Assembly: GCA_016783885.1 (NCBI GenBank)
Contig: JADHVR010000003.1
Coordinates: forward strand, 49,088-113,087
DNA: 64,000 nt
Origin: Bacteroidales bacterium
Lineage (GTDB): Bacteria > Bacteroidota > Bacteroidia > Bacteroidales > JAADJA01
Direction of reading: 5' to 3'
A program made the position numbers and the translations under genes. Shown one piece after another: positions 51,197-60,488 of this stretch (position 1 is the first letter of the stretch; every line of letters starts with the position of its first letter). The notes under the pieces are model-generated. The model did not search any database and was not told the DNA's origin. It saw only the letters and a program-made list of their open reading frames with translations.

Positions 51197-53004
51197 GATT
51201 CCTTCTTTATACAATTTTTTTTTCTGTAATATTTGTTGTAAATTCAATCTCGCAGGAAACTTCTTACAAATCCATTCATCAGGAACAATACGAATATTAT
51301 AGCTCCTTTGGATTTACCTCTGTTAATGAATTCGACTCTGTTAACGGTTTTGTTTTGCTGCCGGAACAAAAGGAACAAAAGAATTATGAATTAATTAGGC
51401 GGGTGTTTGGTTATAATCCGTATTGGGGAGGCAGCAACTACCTCAATTATCAATGGAATTTACTTTCGGATATGTGCCATTTCTCTTATGAAGTTGACCC
51501 TGCTACCGGAGATCCTGTAACAACTCACAACTGGATGACTTCTGTTGCTATTGATTCGGCGCTAATAAATAATGTGAAGGTTCATCTTTGTGTAACTTTA
51601 TTTTCAGGACATTCCACATTTTTTAACAGTGCTACTGCCCGACAAAATCTGATAAACAATATTATTAATCTAATTGAAGCAAGAAATGCCCATGGAGTAA
51701 ACATTGATGTCGAAGCATTGCCTTCGTCTTATGGAGACGATTTTACGACTTTTATGATCGACCTTTGTGATCAAATGCATTACGAATTACCTGGTTCGGA
51801 AGTTAGCATTGCGGCTCCAGCGGTGAACTGGAGCGGCACTTTTGAAATAGAAATCTTAAAAGATCATATTGATTTTTTCATGATTATGGGATACGATTAT
51901 TACTGGAATGGAAGCTCGCAAGCCGGACCTGTTTCGCCATTGTATTCGATGGTCGGTAACTATGATTATAATTTTTTAAGAACCATTTCTTATTATCAGT
52001 CGCAGGGTGTACCAAACGAACAACTTGTTTTGGGCATACCATATTATGGGCGGCAATGGCCTACTGTCGGGCAGGTTGCTCCTTCAAACACGACAGGTTC
52101 GGGTACGGCATATACTTATCAATATATCCAAAATAATTCATCAGGATATTACTCCAACGAAAATAAGAAATGGGAGCCTAACAGCTTTTCGCCATATTAT
52201 GCATTCTATACAAGCAGTTGGAATCAATGCTTTATTGAGGATACTTATAGTCTTGGGAAAAAATATGACATTGTTAAAAGGAGAAACATAGCAGGAATAG
52301 GCATTTGGGCATTGGGATATGATAACGGATATACGGATCTTTGGGAATTAATAGCTGATAAATTCACTGACAATGCTGGTTTTGTAACGACAGATACAAT
52401 TTATGACTCGGGAGGCCCGGCATTTAATTATTATAACGATGAAAGTTATATTTATACAATACCGGCGCCTGAAGAAAAATCAATTAAGCTTACTTTTAAC
52501 TATCTTGATCTTGAACCGGGCTACGATTCGCTTTGGATTTACGATGGACCGGATATAACCTATCCTTTGTTAGGTAGTTACTCGGGAAATAGCAATCCCG
52601 GAACCCTTTTTTCTGCCGGCAATTATATTACTCTGTACTTTTTTTCTGATGTTGGGATAATAAATTCAGGATGGGAGGCGGTTTATGAAGTAATTCCTGC
52701 GACGCATATTTCGGAAAGTATTTCCGAAGAAAATCCATTTAAGTTTAGTGTTTATCCAAATCCATTTAAGGAAGAATTATATATTTCCTTTGAACTTACT
52801 AAAACTGTTGAGGTCAAAATTGATTTAACCGGAATCCAAAACCAAAACATCAATAATATTTTTAATAACAAATTAAGTAAAGGTGAATATACAATTTCCG
52901 TTGACAAAGGAATATTGAAAAAATTATCACCTTCCGTTTATTTGATACGGGTTTTGATGAGTAGGAAAATGGAAGGAGGAAAGATAGTGTTTAAAAAACA
53001 ATAA
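51193..53004 (+). CDS. Secreted GH18-family glycosidase-like protein with CUB domain and T9SS tail
   Basis: A 603-residue protein with a signal peptide (about 1-21), then a GH18-like TIM barrel (about 70-390). The active-site strand reads HGVNIDVEALPSS with catalytic Glu174; the usual DxxDxDxE is reduced to NxDxE. IMGYDYYWNGSS and VLGIPYYGRQWP are further GH18 strands. A CUB domain follows (about 405-510: DSGGPAFNYYNDESY, LWIYDGPDI), and a T9SS sorting tail (VYPNPFKEELYISF). Likely an endo-N-acetylglucosaminidase or chitinase on the cell surface. The ATG overlaps the stop of the CotH gene (ATGA), so translation is coupled. The altered DxxDxDxE motif leaves activity open. Confidence 0.88.
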   Translation: MRFLLYTIFFSVIFVVNSISQETSYKSIHQEQYEYYSSFGFTSVNEFDSVNGFVLLPEQKEQKNYELIRRVFGYNPYWGGSNYLNYQWNLLSDMCHFSYEVDPATGDPVTTHNWMTSVAIDSALINNVKVHLCVTLFSGHSTFFNSATARQNLINNIINLIEARNAHGVNIDVEALPSSYGDDFTTFMIDLCDQMHYELPGSEVSIAAPAVNWSGTFEIEILKDHIDFFMIMGYDYYWNGSSQAGPVSPLYSMVGNYDYNFLRTISYYQSQGVPNEQLVLGIPYYGRQWPTVGQVAPSNTTGSGTAYTYQYIQNNSSGYYSNENKKWEPNSFSPYYAFYTSSWNQCFIEDTYSLGKKYDIVKRRNIAGIGIWALGYDNGYTDLWELIADKFTDNAGFVTTDTIYDSGGPAFNYYNDESYIYTIPAPEEKSIKLTFNYLDLEPGYDSLWIYDGPDITYPLLGSYSGNSNPGTLFSAGNYITLYFFSDVGIINSGWEAVYEVIPATHISESISEENPFKFSVYPNPFKEELYISFELTKTVEVKIDLTGIQNQNINNIFNNKLSKGEYTISVDKGILKKLSPSVYLIRVLMSRKMEGGKIVFKKQ

Positions 53005-53066
53005 TAATGCGTGAGTGCTAATCTTTAAAGAAATAACTAATTTTGACGTGAATAAGAGAAACAACT

Positions 53067-54944
53067 ATGTCAAAGGATAACAAACTTTTCTCCGAATTTC
53101 CACCTATTTCAACCGAACAATGGGAAGAAAAAATCAATCAGGATTTAAAGGACGCCGACTACGATAAGAAGTTGGTTTGGAAAACAATTGAAGGTTTTGA
53201 TGTTAAACCTTATTACAGGAAGGAAAACAGTGAGTATTTAAAACACCAGGATGTTTTTCCGGGAGATTTTCCCTTCATCAGAGGAAATAAAAAAACCGGC
53301 AACGATTGGTACATCCGCCAGGATATTTATGTGGATGACATCGAAAAAGCAAATAAAAAGGCTTTGGACATCCTGATGAAAGGAGTGAATTCGCTGGGAT
53401 TTATTTTCGATAAAAAATTTGAGCCCTCTAAAAAAAATATCGAACAGGTAACTGAAAACATCTTTGCCGATGCCGTTGAACTGAATTTTATCTGCTTTCA
53501 TAATTCTATAAATGTGGTTCGGTATGTTGATGAGCTTGTTAAAAAATACAACAGGGATTTAGATAAGATCTATGGTTCGGTCGATTTTGACCCGTTAGGG
53601 CAATTTGCTTTGAAAGGAAAATTCCCTGTTTCTGCGGAGGCTTCTTTTGATTTGGCAAAAAAAATGATAGAGTCCGGAGCGCATTTGCCACATTTCAGAG
53701 TAATTACTGTTAATGCTAATTATTTCCATAATTCCGGTGCATCAATTGTAGAAGAGCTTGCCTTTGGTCTTGCACAGGGAACTAATTATTTAACCCGACT
53801 TACCGATCGTGGACTTTCTATTGATAAGGTGGCGCCAAAGTTAAAGTTTCACTTCGCAGTCGGATCGAATTATTTTATGGAAATAGCAAAGATAAGGGCA
53901 GCGAGGTTGCTTTGGGCACATATTGTAAAAGGGTATGGACTCAGCCGCGATTCAGTGGCACAAATGTTTATTCATTCCACTACCTCCAACTGGAATAAAA
54001 CAGTTTACGATGCTTATGTAAATATGCTAAGAACCACAACCGAATCCATGTCGTCAATTATTGGCGGAACTGATTCGTTGACGGTTAATCCTTTTAATTC
54101 GGTATTTGAAAAACCGAATGACTTTTCCGAAAGAATCGCCCGGAGCCAGCAGTTGCTCTTGAAAGAAGAATCTTATTTGGATAAGGTTATTGACCCTGCT
54201 GCCGGGTCATATTATATTGAAAGCCTTACGGATTCAATTGCAGACCAAGCCTGGAAACTTTTCCTTGAAGTACAGGAAAAAGGTAGTTTTCTGGAAGCAT
54301 TCAAAGCAGGATTTATTCAGGCAAAGATCAGCGAAACTGCACATAAACGGGATATGGCAATCGCTACTAGAAAAGAAATTTTGCTCGGCACGAACCAGTA
54401 TCCCAATTTTACCGAGTATCTCGATAAAGAAGTTGATTCGTCAGTATTTAAACCTGAAAATCATAGTGAGGACGATGCCGAAGTGAAAACTTTAAAACCC
54501 TATCGGAGCGGACAGGCTTTTGGAGAGTTGCGTTATAAAACAGACAGGTATGCAAAGTCAGGAAAGCGACCTAAAGTATTTTTAATAACAATAGGAAACA
54601 TTACCATACGCAGGGCACGTGCGCAATTTGCAAGTAACTTTTTTGCCTGTGCCGGTTTTGAAGTAGTTGACAATGCCGGATTTAAAAGAGTGAATGAAGC
54701 GGTTCAGGCTTGCTTAGATGCAAAAGCCGAGATAGCTGTAGTTTGCAGTTCGGATGAAGAATACGCAGAATTAGTTCCAAAATTCTATAACAGTTTGAAA
54801 GATAATGTAATTTTAGTTGTGGATGGATATCCAAAAGCTATAATTGAAGATTTGAAACAAAAAGGGATAAAACACTTTATTCATATTAGATCGAATGTAT
54901 TGAAGACTTTGAGGGAGTTTCAGGAGATGCTGGAAATTATTTAA
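53067..54944 (+). CDS. mutA: Methylmalonyl-CoA mutase small (beta) subunit
   Basis: A 625-residue subunit. The TIM-barrel part (about 40-450) includes GSVDFDPLGQFALKG and the SHFAVGSNYFMEIAKIRAARLLW-like segment read here as FAVGSNYFMEIAKIRA. The C-terminal region (about 490-620) has the cobalamin-domain fold, but the B12-ligating DxHxxG motif is absent (it reads TIGNITIRRARAQFA), as in other small subunits. It pairs with MutB to interconvert succinyl-CoA and (R)-methylmalonyl-CoA for propionate metabolism. It is separated from mutB by 143 bases that hold a cloverleaf DNA element. Confidence 0.95.
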   Translation: MSKDNKLFSEFPPISTEQWEEKINQDLKDADYDKKLVWKTIEGFDVKPYYRKENSEYLKHQDVFPGDFPFIRGNKKTGNDWYIRQDIYVDDIEKANKKALDILMKGVNSLGFIFDKKFEPSKKNIEQVTENIFADAVELNFICFHNSINVVRYVDELVKKYNRDLDKIYGSVDFDPLGQFALKGKFPVSAEASFDLAKKMIESGAHLPHFRVITVNANYFHNSGASIVEELAFGLAQGTNYLTRLTDRGLSIDKVAPKLKFHFAVGSNYFMEIAKIRAARLLWAHIVKGYGLSRDSVAQMFIHSTTSNWNKTVYDAYVNMLRTTTESMSSIIGGTDSLTVNPFNSVFEKPNDFSERIARSQQLLLKEESYLDKVIDPAAGSYYIESLTDSIADQAWKLFLEVQEKGSFLEAFKAGFIQAKISETAHKRDMAIATRKEILLGTNQYPNFTEYLDKEVDSSVFKPENHSEDDAEVKTLKPYRSGQAFGELRYKTDRYAKSGKRPKVFLITIGNITIRRARAQFASNFFACAGFEVVDNAGFKRVNEAVQACLDAKAEIAVVCSSDEEYAELVPKFYNSLKDNVILVVDGYPKAIIEDLKQKGIKHFIHIRSNVLKTLREFQEMLEII

Positions 54945-54970
54945 AAGGTAAAAGTTATAAACTTAAAAGT

Positions 54971-55054
54971 GTCTGAATGCTTGAAGTTACAAACTTCAAG
55001 CTGCTTCGTTACAAACGAAGCACATCACAGTTTGCAACTGTGATGTATTCAGAC
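54971..55054. repeat. Cloverleaf-like element: three hairpins inside a closing stem
   Basis: Closing arms GTCTGAAT (54971-54978) and ATTCAGAC (55047-55054) are perfect complements. Inside are three perfect hairpins: CTTGAAGTT/AACTTCAAG (54980-55000), GCTTCGTT/AACGAAGC (55003-55021) and CATCACAGTT/AACTGTGATG (55023-55045). Each has a 3-base loop and the same GTT-NNN-AAC tip. It fills most of the mutA-mutB gap and may be RNA structure or a repeat of palindromic units. Confidence 0.75.
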
Positions 55055-55087
55055 GTTAATAGTTTGTAACTGAAAAATTTAAATACA

Positions 55088-57244
55088 ATGAAACCAAACT
55101 TTCACAACATAAACATTAAAACAAAAGTCAAAAGCATAATGACAACAAAAGAGTGGGAATATGAAAACCGCAATACTAAAGACTGGATGACAGCAGAAAA
55201 AATTCCGGTTAAAAGTGTTTATACAAAGGACGACCTGCTGGAAATGGAACACCTGGATTATGCTGCCGGTATCCCTCCATATCTTCGGGGTCCATACTCT
55301 ACAATGTATGTAATGCATCCCTGGACCATCAGGCAGTATGCAGGCTTCTCAACAGCTGAAGAATCCAATGCTTTTTACAGGCGTAACCTCGCTGCCGGAC
55401 AAAAAGGACTTTCCATTGCCTTTGACCTGGCTACTCACCGCGGATATGATTCCGATCATCCAAGAGTGGTCGGCGATGTCGGTAAAGCAGGTGTGGCTGT
55501 AGATTCCATTCTGGATATGAATATTCTCTTTGATCAGATACCTCTTGATAAAATGTCGGTTTCCATGACCATGAACGGAGCTGTGATTCCCGTGATGGCT
55601 TTTTACATTGTTGCAGCGCTTGAACAGGGAGTGAAGTACGGGCAGATGACAGGAACCATACAGAATGACATCCTTAAAGAATTTATGGTTCGGAATACAT
55701 ATATATACCCTCCTCAGCCCTCCATGCGTATTATTGCTGATATATTTGAGTTTACATCGAAAAAAATGCCTAAATTCAACTCCATAAGTATAAGTGGTTA
55801 TCACATGCAGGAAGCCGGCGCTACTGCTGATTTAGAATTGGCATACACCCTGGCTGACGGACTGGAATACCTCAGAGCAGGTGTTAATGCCGGAATGGAT
55901 ATCGATTCCTTTGCCCCAAGAATTTCATTCTTCTGGGGAATTGGCATGAACCATTTTATGGAAATTGCTAAGATGAGAGCTGCCCGGATGCTGTGGGCAA
56001 AGATCGTGAAGCAATTCAACCCAAAAAATCCTAAATCGCTTGCCTTGCGTACACACTGCCAGACCTCCGGCTGGAGCCTGACGGAACAAGACCCGTTCAA
56101 CAATGTGGCAAGAACATGCGTTGAAGCAATGGCTGCCGCACTTGGTCATACGCAGTCCTTACATACAAATGCCCTTGATGAAGCTATTGCCCTGCCAACC
56201 GATTTTTCGGCAAGGATTGCAAGAAATACACAGATCTACATTCAGGAAGAAACCAATATCTGCAGAACGGTTGATCCGTGGGCAGGTTCTTATTATGTTG
56301 AATCTCTTACACACGAAATAGCCCATAAAGCCTGGAAACTGATCAGGGAAGTGGAAGAATTGGGTGGTATGGCAAAAGCCATTGAAACCGGTATTCCGAA
56401 AATGAAGATAGAAGAAGCTGCCGCTAGAAAGCAGGCAAGAATTGATTCTCACCAGGATACTATTGTTGGAGTGAACAAGTATCGTCTCGAAAAAGAAGAA
56501 CCCATTGAAACCCTTGAAGTGGATAATGACGCTGTGAGAGAAGCACAGATAAAACGGCTGCAAAAACTAAAGGCTGAAAGGAACGAAGAAGAAGTGCAGG
56601 ATGCTCTTAATGCAATCACCAAAGCCAGCGAAACAGGAAAAAGAAATTTACTTGAGCTTGCTATTGAAGCTGCAAAAAAACGCGCCAGTCTGGGTGAGAT
56701 TTCGTATGCAATGGAGAAAATATTTGGAAGATATAAAGCAGATATAAAAGCCATCTCTGGCGTGTATTCTTCCGAAAGCAGAGGAGATAGCAGTTTTAAG
56801 AAAGCCTGTGAACTGGCAGATAAATTTGCAGAATCCGAAGGTCGCCGCCCAAGGATCATGATAGTTAAACTGGGACAGGACGGACACGACCGGGGCGCTA
56901 AAGTTGTTTCTACAGGATATGCCGATATCGGTTTCGATGTGGATATCGGTCCCTTATTTCAAACACCGGAAGAAGCGGCTAAACAAGCCGTAGAAAATGA
57001 TGTGCATATTCTCGGCGTTTCCAGTCTTGCTGCCGGACATAAAACCCTGGTCCCACAAGTGATTAACGAATTGAAGAAGTTAGGGCGGGAAGATATTATG
57101 GTTATTGTTGGCGGCGTTATTCCTCCTCATGATTATGATTTCCTTTATAAAGCCGGTGTGCTGGCAATTTTCGGTCCCGGTTCGGTTATTTCCGATTCAG
57201 GAATTAAATTATTAGAGATTTTGATTGAGACCAGGGAAGGATAA
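55088..57244 (+). CDS. mutB: Methylmalonyl-CoA mutase large (alpha) subunit
   Basis: A 718-residue catalytic subunit. It has the family-typical N-terminus for Bacteroidota, supporting the ATG at 55088 over the one at 55139. The TIM barrel contains [53 protein letters not shown] and the [20 protein letters not shown] segment (shown here in part). The B12-binding domain has [12 protein letters not shown] with lower ligand His600 and ends in the conserved [17 protein letters not shown]. It is the second gene of the mutAB pair. No epimerase or MeaB/ArgK chaperone gene is in the window. Confidence 0.97.
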   Translation: MKPNFHNINIKTKVKSIMTTKEWEYENRNTKDWMTAEKIPVKSVYTKDDLLEMEHLDYAAGIPPYLRGPYSTMYVMHPWTIRQYAGFSTAEESNAFYRRNLAAGQKGLSIAFDLATHRGYDSDHPRVVGDVGKAGVAVDSILDMNILFDQIPLDKMSVSMTMNGAVIPVMAFYIVAALEQGVKYGQMTGTIQNDILKEFMVRNTYIYPPQPSMRIIADIFEFTSKKMPKFNSISISGYHMQEAGATADLELAYTLADGLEYLRAGVNAGMDIDSFAPRISFFWGIGMNHFMEIAKMRAARMLWAKIVKQFNPKNPKSLALRTHCQTSGWSLTEQDPFNNVARTCVEAMAAALGHTQSLHTNALDEAIALPTDFSARIARNTQIYIQEETNICRTVDPWAGSYYVESLTHEIAHKAWKLIREVEELGGMAKAIETGIPKMKIEEAAARKQARIDSHQDTIVGVNKYRLEKEEPIETLEVDNDAVREAQIKRLQKLKAERNEEEVQDALNAITKASETGKRNLLELAIEAAKKRASLGEISYAMEKIFGRYKADIKAISGVYSSESRGDSSFKKACELADKFAESEGRRPRIMIVKLGQDGHDRGAKVVSTGYADIGFDVDIGPLFQTPEEAAKQAVENDVHILGVSSLAAGHKTLVPQVINELKKLGREDIMVIVGGVIPPHDYDFLYKAGVLAIFGPGSVISDSGIKLLEILIETREG

Positions 57245-57271
57245 TAAACTGAACGAAAATGAATTTTTAAA

Positions 57272-57279
57272 TATCTTTG
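57272..57279 (+). promoter_or_regulatory. Orphan -7 box after mutB
   Basis: TATCTTTG is a perfect -7 consensus with no downstream gene on this strand. The next feature is a hairpin terminator 17 bases on, so a very short RNA is possible. Confidence 0.3.
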
Positions 57280-57295
57280 CCTGATAATGATGAGT

Positions 57296-57346
57296 AAACT
57301 TCACCTCTATCAGTGTACTTTAGAAGAAAGAGGGGAAGTTTTATTT
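57296..57346 (+). terminator. Probable terminator after mutB
   Basis: AAACTTCACCTCT (57296-57308) pairs with AGAGGGGAAGTTT (57329-57341), 12 of 13 bases, with a 20-base loop and a trailing TATTT. It lies between the convergent mutB and methylase genes. Confidence 0.5.
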
Positions 57347-57385
57347 ACCATGTAAACAAGTTGCCTGCAAGGCTAAAGACTGCTA

Positions 57386-58414
57386 CTAATTAACTTCTTT
57401 GTATTCCTGTTTACCTTCTTCAACTTTGAAAGCCTGACTGAATAAATTGATTTCCGTTTCAATCTCAATTTGTTCATTATTTAGAACTGTGTGATAATAT
57501 TTTTCTAATTTTTCTTTTGAAATTTCTTTTGGAAGGAATCTAAAAATTGATGCAGATAAATAACTAATATCGTTTTCAAATGCAAGCCACCTTCGACCAA
57601 GATTTTCACAAGCTTCTCCTGTAGTATTTGAACCCGCAAAAATATCTAAGACAATATCACCTTCATCAGTTAGAAAGTTGATAAAAAATTCAGGTAATTT
57701 TATTGGAAATCTAGCAGGGTGAGTTTTAATTCCAATTTTCTTGGCTAAACTCATATACTTAAAATTCGACTCGGAATTGGAAATCTGTAAAAGGTTGGAA
57801 GGAATTGCCCCACTATTATCATTTCCAAAACTATTTCCAATGTCATGTCCAGACGGCCGTTTTTTTGCTTTGTAATATTTATCAGGATTTTTAATAAGTC
57901 TTTTCATTCTGTCGCTATATGGTACAAGAACATTTTTTACGTCAGCTTTTGGAAAAGTTGACTTTGAAAACCACCATACAGTATTAACGGAATCTTTTGT
58001 TCTAATTTTACGTTTATTAACCCATTCTATTGGACTTGGTAATTTTGAAGGATTAAACCAATAAAACTCTTCGGCAAGATGATAACCAAGAATATCACAG
58101 AAATGAATTAGTACTTTAAAGTTATATAAACTTCTTACAGGAGTTCCTTTTCGATAAGCACCACCCAAATCAATAACTAAACTACCATTTTCTGTCAGTT
58201 TGGAGTAAATTAGTTCGCCAAATTTAGCTAACCATTCAACATATTCATTTTGTTCTTTATTGCCGTATTCTTTCTTTCGTAGCAATGCAAAAGGAGGACT
58301 GGTCATTACCAAGTCAATACTATTGTCTTCCAATTGAGGGATTAATTCTAATGAATCGCCACAAAAAGCCTTGCCTAAATTTGTCTTGTATATGTAATCT
58401 TCTCTATCTAACAT
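57386..58414 (-). CDS. PvuII-like site-specific DNA methyltransferase (N4-cytosine)
   Basis: A 342-residue modification enzyme from the ATG at 58414 (MLDREDYIYKTNLG). A longer frame to 58543 would run through the operator region and lacks family character. Seen: KAFCGDSLELIPQLEDNSID, catalytic motif IV TSPPF, GNKEQNEYVEW, GGAYRKGTPVRSLYNFKVL, FYWFNPSKLPSPIEWVNKR, PSGHDIGNSF, and the AdoMet-binding DIFAGSNTTGEACE near the C-terminus (motif order of the beta class). All match M.PvuII closely as I know it. It should methylate the inner cytosine of CAGCTG at N4 and protect the host. It is divergent from the fused controller-endonuclease gene. Confidence 0.93.
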   Translation of the reverse strand: MLDREDYIYKTNLGKAFCGDSLELIPQLEDNSIDLVMTSPPFALLRKKEYGNKEQNEYVEWLAKFGELIYSKLTENGSLVIDLGGAYRKGTPVRSLYNFKVLIHFCDILGYHLAEEFYWFNPSKLPSPIEWVNKRKIRTKDSVNTVWWFSKSTFPKADVKNVLVPYSDRMKRLIKNPDKYYKAKKRPSGHDIGNSFGNDNSGAIPSNLLQISNSESNFKYMSLAKKIGIKTHPARFPIKLPEFFINFLTDEGDIVLDIFAGSNTTGEACENLGRRWLAFENDISYLSASIFRFLPKEISKEKLEKYYHTVLNNEQIEIETEINLFSQAFKVEEGKQEYKEVN

Positions 58415-58452
58415 ACTGTTTAAATTTATTTTGCAAATATAAATAAAATAAT

Positions 58453-58507
58453 CCGAATATTTTCGGTATAAGCTAAAATACAATAGACAAACTCCGAATA
58501 TATTCGG
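58453..58507. promoter_or_regulatory. Two palindromic operators between methylase and controller-endonuclease genes
   Basis: CCGAATATTTTCGG (58453-58466, two central mismatches) and CCGAATATATTCGG (58494-58507, perfect) are centred 41 bases apart in the 155-base divergent gap. C-protein systems keep their control boxes in just this place. Binding by the N-terminal HTH of the next gene is inferred. Confidence 0.7.
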
Positions 58508-58569
58508 TGGTGTAATAGAAGTGTTTTTATCACTTTTGCTCATTATTTAATATAGAAACATCATATATA

Positions 58570-59310
58570 ATGAGTGATAAGCTTCAATTTGCATTAGAAA
58601 CAATAGCGGAAAACATACTTGCCGTACGGAAAGATAAAGGGATTACACAAGAAGAGTTAGCCTTTAAAGCAGGAATTGACAGAACTTACATAGGTTATGT
58701 TGAAAATTCTAAACATAATGTCACCCTTGGAATGCTAATTAAAATTGCATCTGCATTAGATTTAGAGTTAATTGACTTACTTCAACCCAAAGAGGCAAAA
58801 ACAAATATTGAACAGCTAAATGAACTATTCCCTTACATAAGAAAATATCAAAAACTTGCTGAAGATAGTAATGGAATAAATGATGTTTTTCAAGATAATG
58901 GAGGTAAGTTATTGCAAGTATTATTGATTACTAGCCTAAAAGACATTCCTGGTAGAGAAGGAAATGATGCAGTAGATAGTGAAGGAAATGAATATGAATT
59001 AAAATCTGTTAATATAAATCTAACTAAAAGTTTTTCAACCCATCATCACATGAATCCCACGATTATAGCAAAATATCGTAAGGTTGATTGGATATTTTCT
59101 ATTTATGAAGGAATTGAATTAATGGAGATATACAAGCTAACCCCAAAAAATTTAGAGCCATATTATGATAAGTGGGAGAAAAAATGGAAAGCTGATGGCG
59201 ATAAAGATATTAATAATCCTAAAATCCCTTTGAAATATGTTAGAGAGAATGGGAAGCTAATATACCAAATGGAAAATTGTAATATGTTTTATGAAGTAAA
59301 ATTGAAATAA
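58570..59310 (+). CDS. Fused controller (C) and PvuII-like restriction endonuclease (R)
   Basis: A 246-residue fusion. Residues 1-75 are an XRE-type helix-turn-helix like C.PvuII ([20 protein letters not shown] ... [15 protein letters not shown]). From about 76 the protein follows R.PvuII closely: [61 protein letters not shown]. With an offset of 75 residues the R.PvuII catalytic set lines up exactly: Asp109 (D34), Asp133 (D58), Glu143 (E68), Lys145 (K70), and the HHH recognition run. It should cut CAGCTG and also bind the operators to time its own expression after the methylase. In PvuII itself C and R are separate overlapping genes. C-R fusions of this type are known but rare. Confidence 0.93.
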   Translation: MSDKLQFALETIAENILAVRKDKGITQEELAFKAGIDRTYIGYVENSKHNVTLGMLIKIASALDLELIDLLQPKEAKTNIEQLNELFPYIRKYQKLAEDSNGINDVFQDNGGKLLQVLLITSLKDIPGREGNDAVDSEGNEYELKSVNINLTKSFSTHHHMNPTIIAKYRKVDWIFSIYEGIELMEIYKLTPKNLEPYYDKWEKKWKADGDKDINNPKIPLKYVRENGKLIYQMENCNMFYEVKLK

Positions 59311-59484
59311 AGCCCAGCAGGCAACAATGTATATATAATAGGCGAGTCAGTAGGTGTATCAAGGGTTATAGTCCGCTTCATCATTTGTGTAACTTGATAG
59401 TTAGCCGTACCGCAATCGCTTGTTTTTCATATACCGACTGATAGTACATACAACTAAAAGAAGTCCCTGATGATGTAGCCGAAT

Positions 59485-60204
59485 TCAAAGATCCAGATTA
59501 TACTGCACTTTATATTCCATTGAATTTAACTCAAGAGCCACAATGTTTCCGAAGCCTTCTCTTTTGGTCATGTAGCAACCGTTATCAAGGTCGATAAATT
59601 TGTATGATTTAATATTCCTGATACTTATATCGATGAATTCCAGACTAACCGGCACATGCCCGTGAATGATCTTTTTATTTTTTATCTTTTGAGGTTCAAT
59701 GTCATAATCCCTTACCCAAAGCATGGAGTCTTTGTCTTCAAACGGATCGCTCTTTTTAAAATTAAATCCTGCATGAACCAGGTAATAATTATCAAGCTCA
59801 ATATAATATTCAAGCTTTTTCATCCATTCAAGATATTCTTTCGGGAAATCTTTAATGTCGTTCAATCTGAAACTTTGCATGGTTTCCTTACCTCCAAGAA
59901 GAAGCCATTCTCTCTTCTTTCTGTTTCCGGGTTTTATACCCAAAAAGCCCTTTTGTTTCAGTTCTACTTCATAAGCTTTTAACAGATAGTCCTCGTGATT
60001 ACCCATTAAAAGACGCAGGTTGTAATCTTCTTTCTGCAGAAACATCAGGTAATCAATGACTTCTTTGGATGATGGACCCCTATCAATATAATCACCAAGG
60101 AAATAAAGCCAGTCATGCTTCGAGGGCTTGATCAAATCCTCAATCAATGCCCTGAGTGTTTTAGCGCATCCGTGTATGTCGGGGATTACCCAGTGTTCGT
60201 GCAT
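59485..60204 (-). CDS. Calcineurin-like metallophosphatase (ApaH/PrpE-type Ser/Thr protein phosphatase)
   Basis: A 239-residue phosphoesterase with the PPP-family motifs in order: PDIHGC near residue 8, GDYIDRG near 37-43 and GNHED near 68-72, then YLVHAGFNF and a HGHVPV segment for the last metal ligands. Size and motifs fit small bacterial protein phosphatases or diadenosine tetraphosphatases; which substrate it uses cannot be told. No signal peptide, so it acts in the cytoplasm. It is a single gene, with a dispersed repeat just beyond its start. Confidence 0.88.
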   Translation of the reverse strand: MHEHWVIPDIHGCAKTLRALIEDLIKPSKHDWLYFLGDYIDRGPSSKEVIDYLMFLQKEDYNLRLLMGNHEDYLLKAYEVELKQKGFLGIKPGNRKKREWLLLGGKETMQSFRLNDIKDFPKEYLEWMKKLEYYIELDNYYLVHAGFNFKKSDPFEDKDSMLWVRDYDIEPQKIKNKKIIHGHVPVSLEFIDISIRNIKSYKFIDLDNGCYMTKREGFGNIVALELNSMEYKVQYNLDL

Positions 60205-60221
60205 AAAGAAATATTATTTAA

Positions 60222-60346
60222 TAAACTGACACTGAACGGAAATGCCCGCCTGACCAGTCGGGCAGGTAAACAGATAAAGAACAAACAGCACTAAACCATT
60301 CAGTTAGTTTATACGAAAATTGTAAAGTTTATGCGTTTCAGTATAA
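60222..60346. repeat. Dispersed palindromic repeat, copy 2
   Basis: Ends TAAACTGACACTGAACG and CGTTTCAGTATAA match the copy at 3899-4000; the interior differs but again contains a GC hairpin, GCCCG with CGGGC (60243-60262). Confidence 0.5.
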
Positions 60347-60433
60347 CTAAATAATAAACTAAGTGCAAAAGTATTATTTTACACAACTATAACACGTCTT
60401 TTTTTAATAATAAAATCGTTTAAATCTTTTAAC

Positions 60434-60441
60434 TAATTTTG
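60434..60441 (+). promoter_or_regulatory. Candidate -7 box for gpmI
   Basis: TAATTTTG fits TAnnTTTG, 47 bases before the ATG at 60489; the -33 box is weak (T-rich stretch near 60400). Confidence 0.35.
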
Positions 60442-60488
60442 TTTCCTTATTTGTTTGAATATAATATATTGATATTGAGAAAATAAAT

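Noticed and set aside
58414..58543. N-terminal extension of the methylase from 58543
   Set aside because: The extra 43 residues cross both operator palindromes and do not resemble the family; the ATG at 58414 gives the normal start.
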